Shown here in pieces: positions 7,651-14,905 of a stretch of 29,851 bases of DNA (positions are counted from its first letter, which is position 1; each line of letters opens with the position of its first letter). A program made the translations under genes and the position numbers. Below the pieces are notes generated by a model. The model was not told the origin of the DNA. It saw nothing but the letters and a program-made list of their open reading frames with translations, and ran no database searches. Location: positions 1-29,851 of the forward strand of contig JAEXYZ010000114.1 of NCBI GenBank assembly GCA_023405135.1, in the 5' to 3' direction. Source of the stretch: Bacillota bacterium. GTDB taxonomy: Bacteria > Bacillota > Bacilli > Bacillales_A > Planococcaceae.

Positions 7651-9340
7651 AATCGACTTCTTTCACTTTCTTTTTTCTCTGCCTTAGTAAAGGCATCGAA
7701 TCTATTAGTTTACGAGTATATGGATGCTGTGACATGTCGGTAATTTGAATGGAAGGTCCGCTGTCAACGATATGTCCATTTCTCATAATTATTAAATAGT
7801 CAGTAATGGTAAGAACTGCCGGCAAATCATGGGAAATAAATATCATAGATAAATTAAGCTCTTGTTGTAGGTTACGAAGCAATTGTAAAATTTCTACTTG
7901 TACAATGACATCCAAGCCCGTTGTCGGTTCATCTGCAATAATTAACTTAGGTTTATTGATTAATGCCATTGCAATCACGACACGTTGTTTCATACCTCCC
8001 GATAATTCATAGGGAAAGGCGAAACGATATTTCGTTTCTAAACCAACTTGATTTAAAACTTGATTTATGTGCTCATCAATTTCCTTTTTACTCAACTGAT
8101 GATGGGCATTAATCGCTTCTTTTAATTGTTTCTCCACTGTTAAAACAGGATTTAAAGCATTCATTGCTGCTTGTGCAATATAACCTATTTGCAGTCCACG
8201 TACTTTACGAATTTCTTCATCGCTTAATTGTTGCAAATCTTTTCCTTCAAAGTAAATTGCTCCGTTTTTTACATGAGCTGGTGATCGTAATTGCTGAATA
8301 ATAGCAGAGGCAATAGTCGTCTTACCACTTCCAGATTCTCCAACTATTCCAAGAACCTCTCCCTCTTTTAATTTAAAGCTCATATCCGATACAACCGTAG
8401 TGTATTTATCGTTTTTCGGATATTGCACCGTAAAATTTTCTACACTTAGAATGATTTTTTCTTGGACTATTTTTTTATTTACAATAAGTTGTTGCTTCGG
8501 TCGATTTTTTGCTACTGTATAGTTGCCTAACCGTGGATTTACTTTTTCTTCTAAGCAATAACCCATAAATGAAAAGGCTAAAACAACCATAACAATACAT
8601 ACACCTGGCGGGATAATCCACCATGCCCAAGCATCTGTTAAGAAAGCACTTCTACTATTGGCATAGTATAAAATACTTCCCCAACTCTTCATGGTAGGAT
8701 CACTCATCCCTAAAAAACTTAAAGAAGATTCAAGCAATATGGCTGCATTAACGGCGGTAACAAATTGCGGAATGAATACTGGAAATACACCAGGTATAAT
8801 ATGTTTTTTTAAAATATAGAACTCATTTGCCCCCATTGTTTTTGCTGCAAGCACTGGACCTGTGGACTTAACGGATAATGTTTGGGCACGAATTTGACGA
8901 GCTTTGCCAGCCCACATTACAAGTGATATAACGAAAATCTGTGTAAAAACACCAGGTCCTATATAAACTGCAACTACTATCATTAGTGGAAGAAATGGTA
9001 GAGTTAGTACAATATCGATAAAACGCATGATGATTGTCTCTACCCTACCGCCTATATAACCCGCAACTACACCAATTATTCCACCAATCATTGTTGCTAA
9101 AATAGCTGTAACAACACCAATAAATAAAGATGTTCTAGCTCCTACTGCCAATTCAGCTAAAATATCTTGTCCCATATCATTTGTTCCTAGCCAATGTTTT
9201 GCACTTGGCGATAGAAATGAAGCACCCGACTGTTTGTAAGCATCATAAGGTATCAGTATCGGACCAAAAATAGCAAACAGCAATATAATACAAAACATAC
9301 TTACACCGATTAACCCGATAATTTTAGTTGATTTACGCAC
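7634..9340 (-). CDS. ABC transporter permease/ATPase fusion (DppC-DppD type)
   Basis: A 568-residue natural fusion. Residues 1 to about 280 are a DppC-type permease: a first TM near 8-30, an N-terminal segment with WLGTNDMGQD, several TMs, and the EAA-like loop AAKTMGANEFYILKKHIIPG. After a basic linker, residues about 300-560 form a DppD-type ATPase with Walker A GESGSGKTT, signature LSGGMKQR, Walker B LIIADEPTTGLD and the tail HPYTRKLIDSMP. Translation starts at a GTG preceded by a strong AAGGGGG site that overlaps the permease stop by one base. Permease/ATPase fusions are known in this transporter family but are the minority form. It supplies one membrane half and one nucleotide-binding half of the importer. 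Confidence 0.92.
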   Translation of the reverse strand: MRKSTKIIGLIGVSMFCIILLFAIFGPILIPYDAYKQSGASFLSPSAKHWLGTNDMGQDILAELAVGARTSLFIGVVTAILATMIGGIIGVVAGYIGGRVETIIMRFIDIVLTLPFLPLMIVVAVYIGPGVFTQIFVISLVMWAGKARQIRAQTLSVKSTGPVLAAKTMGANEFYILKKHIIPGVFPVFIPQFVTAVNAAILLESSLSFLGMSDPTMKSWGSILYYANSRSAFLTDAWAWWIIPPGVCIVMVVLAFSFMGYCLEEKVNPRLGNYTVAKNRPKQQLIVNKKIVQEKIILSVENFTVQYPKNDKYTTVVSDMSFKLKEGEVLGIVGESGSGKTTIASAIIQQLRSPAHVKNGAIYFEGKDLQQLSDEEIRKVRGLQIGYIAQAAMNALNPVLTVEKQLKEAINAHHQLSKKEIDEHINQVLNQVGLETKYRFAFPYELSGGMKQRVVIAMALINKPKLIIADEPTTGLDVIVQVEILQLLRNLQQELNLSMIFISHDLPAVLTITDYLIIMRNGHIVDSGPSIQITDMSQHPYTRKLIDSMPLLRQRKKKVKEVDYEYIG

Positions 9341-10345
9341 TATTGTTCCCCCTTCACCGAAATTATCATTTTTGCCCGGGGATCAATGAACGGATAGGTT
9401 AAATCAGCAAAAATATTTGCAGCAATGACGCCAAATGTAATCATAAGAAATACGCCCTGCATCATAGGAAAATCACGGGCAATAACACTTTCGTATAATA
9501 ATCTACCAATACCTGGATAGGAAAAGACTGTTTCTACTACAACCGATCCTCCGATGAGGGAACCTAAAGCCATCGTAAATTGTGTATAAATAGGCAATAG
9601 TGCATTTCTTAAACCGTGATTGAAAATTAAAGCTTTTTTCGTTACTCCTTTTGCTTCCGCCATTGTCATATAATCTTGTCCCAATGATTCCAGCATCGAT
9701 GAGCGTGTAAGTAAATAATTAGAACCAACTGTTGCAATACCCAATGTAGCAATTGGCAATATGAGATGCCCATAAAACATCTTTTATAGCTCCCAAAGTA
9801 GTACCATCTTGATTAATTGACATTGCACCAAAAGTCGGGAACCAGCCTAACTTGACAGAGAAAATAGCTAGAAATAACATTCCAATCCAAAAGCCAGGAA
9901 TAGCCTGAAATGTTAGCATTGTCGTTAAAAAAGCTACATCTCTCTTATTCCCACGATTCCATGCTGAATAAGCCCCAATCATTACGCCGATTAATGCACT
10001 TATAAGCAATGCCGGCAAAATTAAAGTGATGGTCCATGGCAGCTTTTCAGCTATGATTTCTGTAACTGGTTGTGCATGTTTTATCGATGTACCTAAATCC
10101 CAAGTGAAAATACCTTTAATGTATTCTAAATATTGCTCCCATAACGAACCGCCTAGACCCACTGACCTTAGTACCTCTTGCTTTTGTTCGTCTGTTAGCT
10201 CCTTCAAAGTAGACTCATCAAAGAAATAAAGTAACGGATCACCTGGGGCAAATCGTGGCAATACAAAATTAATTGTAATTGCCACAAAAAGCACTAACAC
10301 ATATTGGAACAGTTTTTTTCTTATAGTCGAAAATATTCGGTTCAT
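9340..10345 (-). pseudogene. DppB-type ABC transporter permease, frameshifted
   Basis: Two overlapping frames together make one DppB/NikB-type permease. The 5' frame carries the N-terminal TM, PGDPLLYFFDE and three more TMs. Past about 9780 it reads nonsense (SHIANCYIGYCNSWF), while the other frame resumes with HLILPIATLGI, the conserved permease loop, and runs to the stop. The span from the ATG at 10345 (AAGGTGG site) to the stop is 335 codons plus one base, so removing one base restores a 334-residue protein of normal length. The extra base most likely lies in the GGG (9769-9771) or TTTT (9774-9777) run on the coding strand. It may be a true null mutation or a sequencing indel. All flanking genes are intact, which favours a recent event or an error. 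Confidence 0.88.
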
Positions 10346-10358
10346 GCTAAATGCCACC

Positions 10359-12026
10359 TTAATCGACTATGACAGGTTCTGTCGCCGAAACTTCTTGTTG
10401 TGTTTTATCTGGTAAGAACGAGAATTTATTTACAATTCCATAACCTAAGGATTCAACATATTTGTCATAAACCGATGCATTATATGCGTAAATCTCTTCC
10501 GGATAATAAAGAGCAATCGAAGTTGGTTGACTATTGTATTGTGTTTGCATATCAAACGAAATTAATTTGCGATCATCAATTGTATTTGCTGCCATCCATT
10601 TTTTTATTAATGCATCCATTTCCGGATATTCCTTTTCTTTTGACCATAAATACCCTGAACGATGAGACATAATAAATTGATCTGGATCTGCTACACCATG
10701 TGGACCGATTAGACTAATCGTTAATTCATAATTACTCTCACTTGAATCTGCTGAAAATGTTGTCGCATCAAGAGCAAGAACATCCGTTTTTATACCAATC
10801 TTTGTTGTAAACTGCTCAGCTATTAATTCTGCTGCTCTCACATAAATTGGTTCACCCGAAGAAACTTTAATTGTTAAATCTAACTTTTCTCCTTTAGAAT
10901 CTTCACGATATCCATCTCCATCGCGATCTTCATAGCCTAATTGTTTCAACTTCAATATTGCTTGTTCTAAATCATAAGGCGTAGCTAAATCGGGATTTGT
11001 CCAAGGGGATGATGGATGAGGGTATCCTTTATCTCCCGCCTGTCCTTGCCCTAATAAAATAGTGTCAACGATAGCTTGCCGATCGATTGCCAAAGAGATT
11101 GCCAAAGAGATTGCATTTCTAAAATCTCCATTATCAAATGGAGCAATATTGTAATTTAAATTAAGCTGAACAATGGAAAGATTTGAAGCTTCAGCTAATT
11201 TAAATTGCCTATCTTCGCTAAAGGTAGAAATTAATTCTGCTGGAACAGTACGTGATGAAATATCAATCTGTCCTGATTTTAAAGAATTAAACATTGCTGT
11301 TGGGTCTGCAATGATGGGCAATGTCAGTTTCTCGACGGTTGGTTCTCCTTTAAAATAATCATTGTTTGCTTCTAAAATATAATGTTGTCCTTGAACATAT
11401 TCAGTTAATTTGTATGGTCCTGTTCCGATTGCTAAATCTGTATATTTTCTTGGATTTTCTACTTCACTCCAAATATGTTCGGGTAAGATTGGAAGATCAG
11501 CAAAAGTAATGGTTGCAAGTGACGGACATGGATAACCACATTCAAATACAACTGTTTTCCCATCCTCCTGTATGTTTATTTCATCAATTTGTGGTACTTC
11601 GCTTACATGGTGTGTATGACGGTTCGCAGGTCCATCACGATAATATTCATAAGTAAATTTCACATCCTGCGCTGTGAAATCTTCACCATCGTGCCACTTT
11701 ATTCCGTCGCGTATGACCACCTCCCATGTATCGTCATCAATTTGTTCAGCCGATTCAGCCAACCAAGGAATCGGCTCATTCACATATGGCGAAGGAGAAA
11801 ATAATTTGTCATATACCATATCTGTCAACCAGTCGAGATTTCCTGTATAAATATTTAATGGACCCACATCACTTGATAAACCAATTGTTAAATTTTCAAG
11901 TTTTTCCGTTGATTCTGTATCGCTAGTTTCTTTTACTTCTCCATGTTCTTCATTTGAAGAGCATGCACCTAAGAAAAGAGAAAAGAAGATAATCGGTAAA
12001 AACGACCATTTTTTTAAAATGTTCAT
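10359..12026 (-). CDS. Family-5 extracellular solute-binding lipoprotein of the Fur-controlled importer
   Basis: A 555-residue peptide/nickel-type binding protein (SBP_bac_5). The lipobox LGAC places the lipidated Cys at residue 22. Family signatures include WEVVIRDGIKWHDGEDFTAQDVKFTYEY and the IGTGPYKLTEY stretch. It is the first gene after a Fur-box promoter, with an AGGAGG site 8 bases before the ATG. Members bind peptides, nickel chelates, haem or opine metallophores such as staphylopine. Iron-type regulation favours a metal-bearing ligand, but that is inference. A His-rich stretch (RHTHH) and a C-x-x-x-C pair (CGYPC) are visible. The helix usually reading about FRNAISLAIDRQ contains an extra Ile-Ser-Leu-Ala from a 12-bp tandem duplication. 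Confidence 0.92.
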   Translation of the reverse strand: MNILKKWSFLPIIFFSLFLGACSSNEEHGEVKETSDTESTEKLENLTIGLSSDVGPLNIYTGNLDWLTDMVYDKLFSPSPYVNEPIPWLAESAEQIDDDTWEVVIRDGIKWHDGEDFTAQDVKFTYEYYRDGPANRHTHHVSEVPQIDEINIQEDGKTVVFECGYPCPSLATITFADLPILPEHIWSEVENPRKYTDLAIGTGPYKLTEYVQGQHYILEANNDYFKGEPTVEKLTLPIIADPTAMFNSLKSGQIDISSRTVPAELISTFSEDRQFKLAEASNLSIVQLNLNYNIAPFDNGDFRNAISLAISLAIDRQAIVDTILLGQGQAGDKGYPHPSSPWTNPDLATPYDLEQAILKLKQLGYEDRDGDGYREDSKGEKLDLTIKVSSGEPIYVRAAELIAEQFTTKIGIKTDVLALDATTFSADSSESNYELTISLIGPHGVADPDQFIMSHRSGYLWSKEKEYPEMDALIKKWMAANTIDDRKLISFDMQTQYNSQPTSIALYYPEEIYAYNASVYDKYVESLGYGIVNKFSFLPDKTQQEVSATEPVIVD

Positions 12027-12059
12027 ATGTAAACCTCCTAATATTTATGTTGCATAAGA

Positions 12060-12092
12060 ACTATACCATCAATGATAATGATTCTCAATATC
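12060..12092 (-). promoter_or_regulatory. Sigma-A promoter overlapped by a Fur box, driving the importer operon
   Basis: On the minus strand the -35 TTGAGA (12083-12088) and -10 TATAGT (12060-12065) are 17 bases apart. Over the -35 and spacer lies GATATTGAGAATCATTATC (12074-12092), matching the 19-bp Fur consensus GATAATGATAATCATTATC at 17 positions. In 7-1-7 form it is TGAGAAT-C-ATTATCA, one mismatch from consensus. It fits Fur better than PerR (TTATAATNATTATAA) or Zur (TCGTAATNATTACGA). Fur bound here would block RNA polymerase in iron-replete cells. Confidence 0.85.
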
Positions 12093-12135
12093 ACTAGAGG
12101 TAACGTAAAATTAAAAAACCAGTAATACTCTAAAA

Positions 12136-12180
12136 AAATTTTTAAATATTAAATTTTTAAATATTAAATTTTTAAATATT
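12136..12180. repeat. Three perfect tandem copies of a 15-bp A/T-only unit
   Basis: The unit AAATTTTTAAATATT occurs at 12136-12150, 12151-12165 and 12166-12180. It lies upstream of the importer promoter, about 50 bp beyond the -35, and downstream of the LysR terminator. Its phased A/T tracts could act as curved DNA or UP-like sequence, or could simply be slippage product. Confidence 0.9.
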
Positions 12181-12221
12181 AATATAAGATTTATTTATAT
12201 AAAGCTAATTTTCATGGTTTA

Positions 12222-12259
12222 AATAAAAAAAATACTGCATTCAATTAAGATGCAGTATT
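12222..12259 (-). terminator. Terminator of the LysR gene, overlapping its last codons
   Basis: Arms 12231-12240 and 12250-12259 (AATACTGCAT and complement) make a 10-bp stem with a 9-base loop, followed on the minus strand by TTTTTTATTT. The 5' arm encodes the last residues of the LysR protein (Asn-Thr-Ala), and the stop codon is in the loop. It separates regulator transcription from the importer operon. Confidence 0.85.
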
Positions 12260-13123
12260 AGATAAGTATTTTTTTATATGTTCACAAAATGCTTTCTCTT
12301 GTTCATTTAATTTTCTTTCACGATTAATAACAATACCATTTTTACGTTTAATTAATATTCCTTTTACCCTCTTATATACAAACGTATCTAAATTATTTTC
12401 AATTGTTTTTAGTGGTAAAAATGCAACACCAAGGCCTTGTATAATCGCTTTTTTTATTATTTCAAAATTAGACATTTGAACATAATTTACCGCTACTTTT
12501 TTCTCACTAATTTCATCCCTAATTTTTCGATTTAGAAAATCACTTTTCGGAAGAAGTATAGTTAAATTTTTCAAATCTCGTGTAAATAAAACTTGCCTAT
12601 GTGCTAGAGTATGCTCCTTTGACATTACTAGTACTAGTTCTTCCTCAAACAACACATCGACATCAAATTGATCTTGTATTATTTTATCTGCTTCATAGAT
12701 TGGCATGACTGCAAATTTAGCTCGATTTTCATTTAAACAACATTTTAAATCATCGTAGCAAAAACTATTAATTTCAAAATTAAAAAGAGGATAATTTTTA
12801 CTAAATAGTTCTTCAAAATAATTCTCTGCAATATATTGGCTTAAAAATAGATTTACATTTTGTTGATCATTCACTTGTTGAACTGCAAGTAACAATTCAT
12901 CTTCTAACAATTGCATTTTTTTTGCATATTGTAATACGATTTCTCCTTCAGTTGTCAATTCAACTTGCCTTTTATTCCGAATAATTAATTTACATTTTAA
13001 TTCACCCTCTAATTGCTGAATGTGTTGTGATACAGTTGGCTGAGAACAAAATAAATGTTTGGCTGTTTCAGTAAATGATCGATATTGTGCTAATAAAATA
13101 AATGTTTTAAACCGTTCTTGCAT
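12245..13123 (-). CDS. LysR-family transcriptional regulator
   Basis: A 292-residue LysR-type regulator. The N-terminal winged helix-turn-helix spans about residues 1-60 (FILLAQYRSFTETAKHL, then CSQPTVSQHIQQLE), followed by a linker helix. The effector-binding domain covers about 88-290 and ends in a C-terminal Lys-rich stretch. It lies immediately upstream of the importer operon, in the same direction but with its own terminator. Its promoter region contains a perfect Fur box, so it should be made mainly under iron limitation. A reasonable inference is that it senses the imported ligand and activates the operon; its own binding site is not recognised. The ATG follows an AAAGGA site. The subfamily was not identified. 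Confidence 0.9.
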   Translation of the reverse strand: MQERFKTFILLAQYRSFTETAKHLFCSQPTVSQHIQQLEGELKCKLIIRNKRQVELTTEGEIVLQYAKKMQLLEDELLLAVQQVNDQQNVNLFLSQYIAENYFEELFSKNYPLFNFEINSFCYDDLKCCLNENRAKFAVMPIYEADKIIQDQFDVDVLFEEELVLVMSKEHTLAHRQVLFTRDLKNLTILLPKSDFLNRKIRDEISEKKVAVNYVQMSNFEIIKKAIIQGLGVAFLPLKTIENNLDTFVYKRVKGILIKRKNGIVINRERKLNEQEKAFCEHIKKYLSNTAS

Positions 13124-13147
13124 ATAATCATTTCCTTTTCTACTAAC

Positions 13148-13168
13148 TGATAATTATTATCAATTATA
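13148..13168 (-). promoter_or_regulatory. Perfect 7-1-7 Fur box and -10 of the LysR gene
   Basis: TGATAATTATTATCA (13148-13162) is an exact match to the Bacillus Fur core TGATAATNATTATCA. It abuts a -10 TATAAT on the minus strand (13163-13168), so a bound repressor would cover the transcription start. The -35 is weak (TTACCT at 17-bp spacing). Confidence 0.8.
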
Positions 13169-13222
13169 TACTATTAAACGTTAAAAGGTAATTTAATTAT
13201 GTTGGAAATTAACTCCAAGAAC

Positions 13223-13371
13223 AAAAGCGCAAGCGCCCTTCTCCTGCGGTTACTCGTCGCAAAAAGTCTTTTATTTAGCCCCGACAGCTCCTTGCGGGAC
13301 CTGACGAGTGTGCTAGCACACGTGGGAAGGTAGTGACGCGACCTCGAGGGGCTGGGTGGCTTGCGCTAGAG
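13223..13371. repeat. GC-rich MITE-like element with inverted ends
   Basis: This island of about 150 bp is much richer in G+C than its surroundings. It starts AGCGCAAGCGCCC and ends with the near-complement GGGTGGCTTGCGCT. Inside are a GCCCC/GGGGC pair and a perfect 14-bp palindrome GTGTGCTAGCACAC at 13308-13321. No open reading frame of note is present. It resembles the dispersed non-coding repeats common in Bacillaceae and Planococcaceae genomes. It fills most of the gap between the LysR gene and the pdhD terminator; the rest of that gap holds only the promoter and terminator. Confidence 0.65.
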
Positions 13372-13429
13372 ATAGAATTTACTTTTTCCAAAGGGTTATC
13401 CACAAAGAGAAATTTTTTAATTTTTTAAA

Positions 13430-13471
13430 CAATAAAAAATGGCATGAGTCCGTAAAATACGAACTCATGCC
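13430..13471 (-). terminator. Terminator of the pdh operon
   Basis: Arms GGCATGAGT (13441-13449) and ACTCATGCC (13463-13471), extended by CGTA/TACG, form a strong stem followed on the minus strand by ATTTTTTATTG. It lies 18 bases after the pdhD stop. Confidence 0.9.
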
Positions 13472-13489
13472 TTATTTAATTAAGATATT

Positions 13490-14902
13490 TTATTTAGAAA
13501 TGATATGGATCGGGTTGCCAAGTAATACTTCAGCAGTTTCCATTGTAATTTCACCTAATGTTGGGTGAGGGTGAATAGTTAATGATACATCTTCAGCAGT
13601 CATGCCGCCTTCGATTGCTAAGCAAAGCTCAGAAATCATATCAGATGCACCAGCACCAATAATTTGAGCACCTACCAGTAAACCGTCTTCTTTACGAGCA
13701 ACTAGTTTAACAAATCCTTCTGTTTGGTTTAAAGCTAATGCACGGCCGTTAGCTGCAAATGGGAATTTCGCAACATTTACTTCTAATCCTTCAGCTTTAG
13801 CTTGTTCTTCGCTATAACCTACTGTAGCCATTTCTGGATCTGTGAAACATACAGCTGGAATTGCTAAATAATCAACAATTGATTTTTCACCAGCGATTGC
13901 CTCAGCAGCCACTTTACCTTCATAAGAAGCTTTGTGCGCTAATTGAGGGCCACCAACGATATCACCAATTGCATAGATGTTTGGAATACTTGTACGGCAT
14001 TGTTTATCAACTTTTAATAAACCGCGCTCTTCAAATTCAATACCAATTTGTTCTAAACCAAGTTCATCAGTGTTTGGACGACGACCTACTGTTACTAATA
14101 CATAGTCGGCTTCAACTTTTTTCTCTTCTCCACCAACTTCATAAGTAACAACTACGCCTGTTTCGCTTTCTTCAACACCTTTAGCAGATGCGTTTACTTC
14201 GATTGTAACACCTTTTTTCTTAAGGCCTTTTTTCACGATTGCTGTCATTTGTTTTTCGAAACCAGCTAAAATATCTTTTCCGCCTTCGATAATCGTTACT
14301 TCTGTACCGAAGTTAGCAAATGCAGAACCTAATTCTGTACCGATATATCCACCACCAATTACAACTAACTTACCTGGTAATTCTTTTAAGTTAAGTGCGC
14401 CAGTTGAGTTAATTACACGGTTAGTAAATTTGAATGTTGGAATTTCTACTGGACGAGAACCAGTTGCTAAAATAGCATTTTTAAATGTATATGTTTGGGC
14501 TGAATCTCCGTTAATAACACGAACTGTATTAGCATCTACGAAGTAAGCTTCTCCTTTAACGATCTCAACGTTGTTTCCTTTTAAAAGACCTTCAACGCCG
14601 CCTGTTAATTTATTAACAACACTATTTTTAAATGCTTGAACTTTTTCAAAATCAAGCTTTACTTCAGAAGCGATTACTCCCATATCTTCTGAATGTTTTG
14701 CGTGCTCGAAACGGTGACCAACTGAAATTAAAGCTTTTGAAGGAATACATCCAACATTTAAGCAAACGCCACCTACTACATCTTTTTCTACAATTGTTAC
14801 TTTTTGTCCAGTTTGAGCTGCGCGAATTGCCGCTACATAACCACCAGGGCCTGCTCCAACTACTAAAGTATCAATTTCAATTGCGAAATCTCCTACTACC
14901 AT
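13490..14902 (-). CDS. pdhD: Dihydrolipoyl dehydrogenase (E3 of pyruvate dehydrogenase)
   Basis: A 470-residue flavoprotein disulfide oxidoreductase that reoxidises dihydrolipoamide with NAD+ in the pyruvate dehydrogenase complex. The FAD-binding motif is GAGPGGYVAA (about 17-26). The redox cysteines are C47 and C52 in GGVCLNVGC. The NAD-binding motif is GGGYIGTELGSAF, the second FAD motif is YAIGDI, and the catalytic HPHPTLGE lies near the C-terminus. It is the last gene of the pdhABCD operon, 3 bases after pdhC, with a GGAGGC site. As in other Bacillales, it may also serve other 2-oxoacid dehydrogenases. Confidence 0.97.
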   Translation of the reverse strand: MVVGDFAIEIDTLVVGAGPGGYVAAIRAAQTGQKVTIVEKDVVGGVCLNVGCIPSKALISVGHRFEHAKHSEDMGVIASEVKLDFEKVQAFKNSVVNKLTGGVEGLLKGNNVEIVKGEAYFVDANTVRVINGDSAQTYTFKNAILATGSRPVEIPTFKFTNRVINSTGALNLKELPGKLVVIGGGYIGTELGSAFANFGTEVTIIEGGKDILAGFEKQMTAIVKKGLKKKGVTIEVNASAKGVEESETGVVVTYEVGGEEKKVEADYVLVTVGRRPNTDELGLEQIGIEFEERGLLKVDKQCRTSIPNIYAIGDIVGGPQLAHKASYEGKVAAEAIAGEKSIVDYLAIPAVCFTDPEMATVGYSEEQAKAEGLEVNVAKFPFAANGRALALNQTEGFVKLVARKEDGLLVGAQIIGAGASDMISELCLAIEGGMTAEDVSLTIHPHPTLGEITMETAEVLLGNPIHIISK

Positions 14903-14905
14903 TTT

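Noticed and set aside
9340..10345. Programmed ribosomal frameshift in the permease gene
   Set aside because: The shift point (GTTTTATGGG on the coding strand) is not a slippery heptamer of the usual kind, and related permeases are made from one frame. A plain indel is simpler.
12074..12092. Zur or PerR box instead of Fur box
   Set aside because: Half-sites read TGAGAAT and ATTATCA. Zur prefers TCGTAAT and PerR TTATAAT; both fit worse than Fur.
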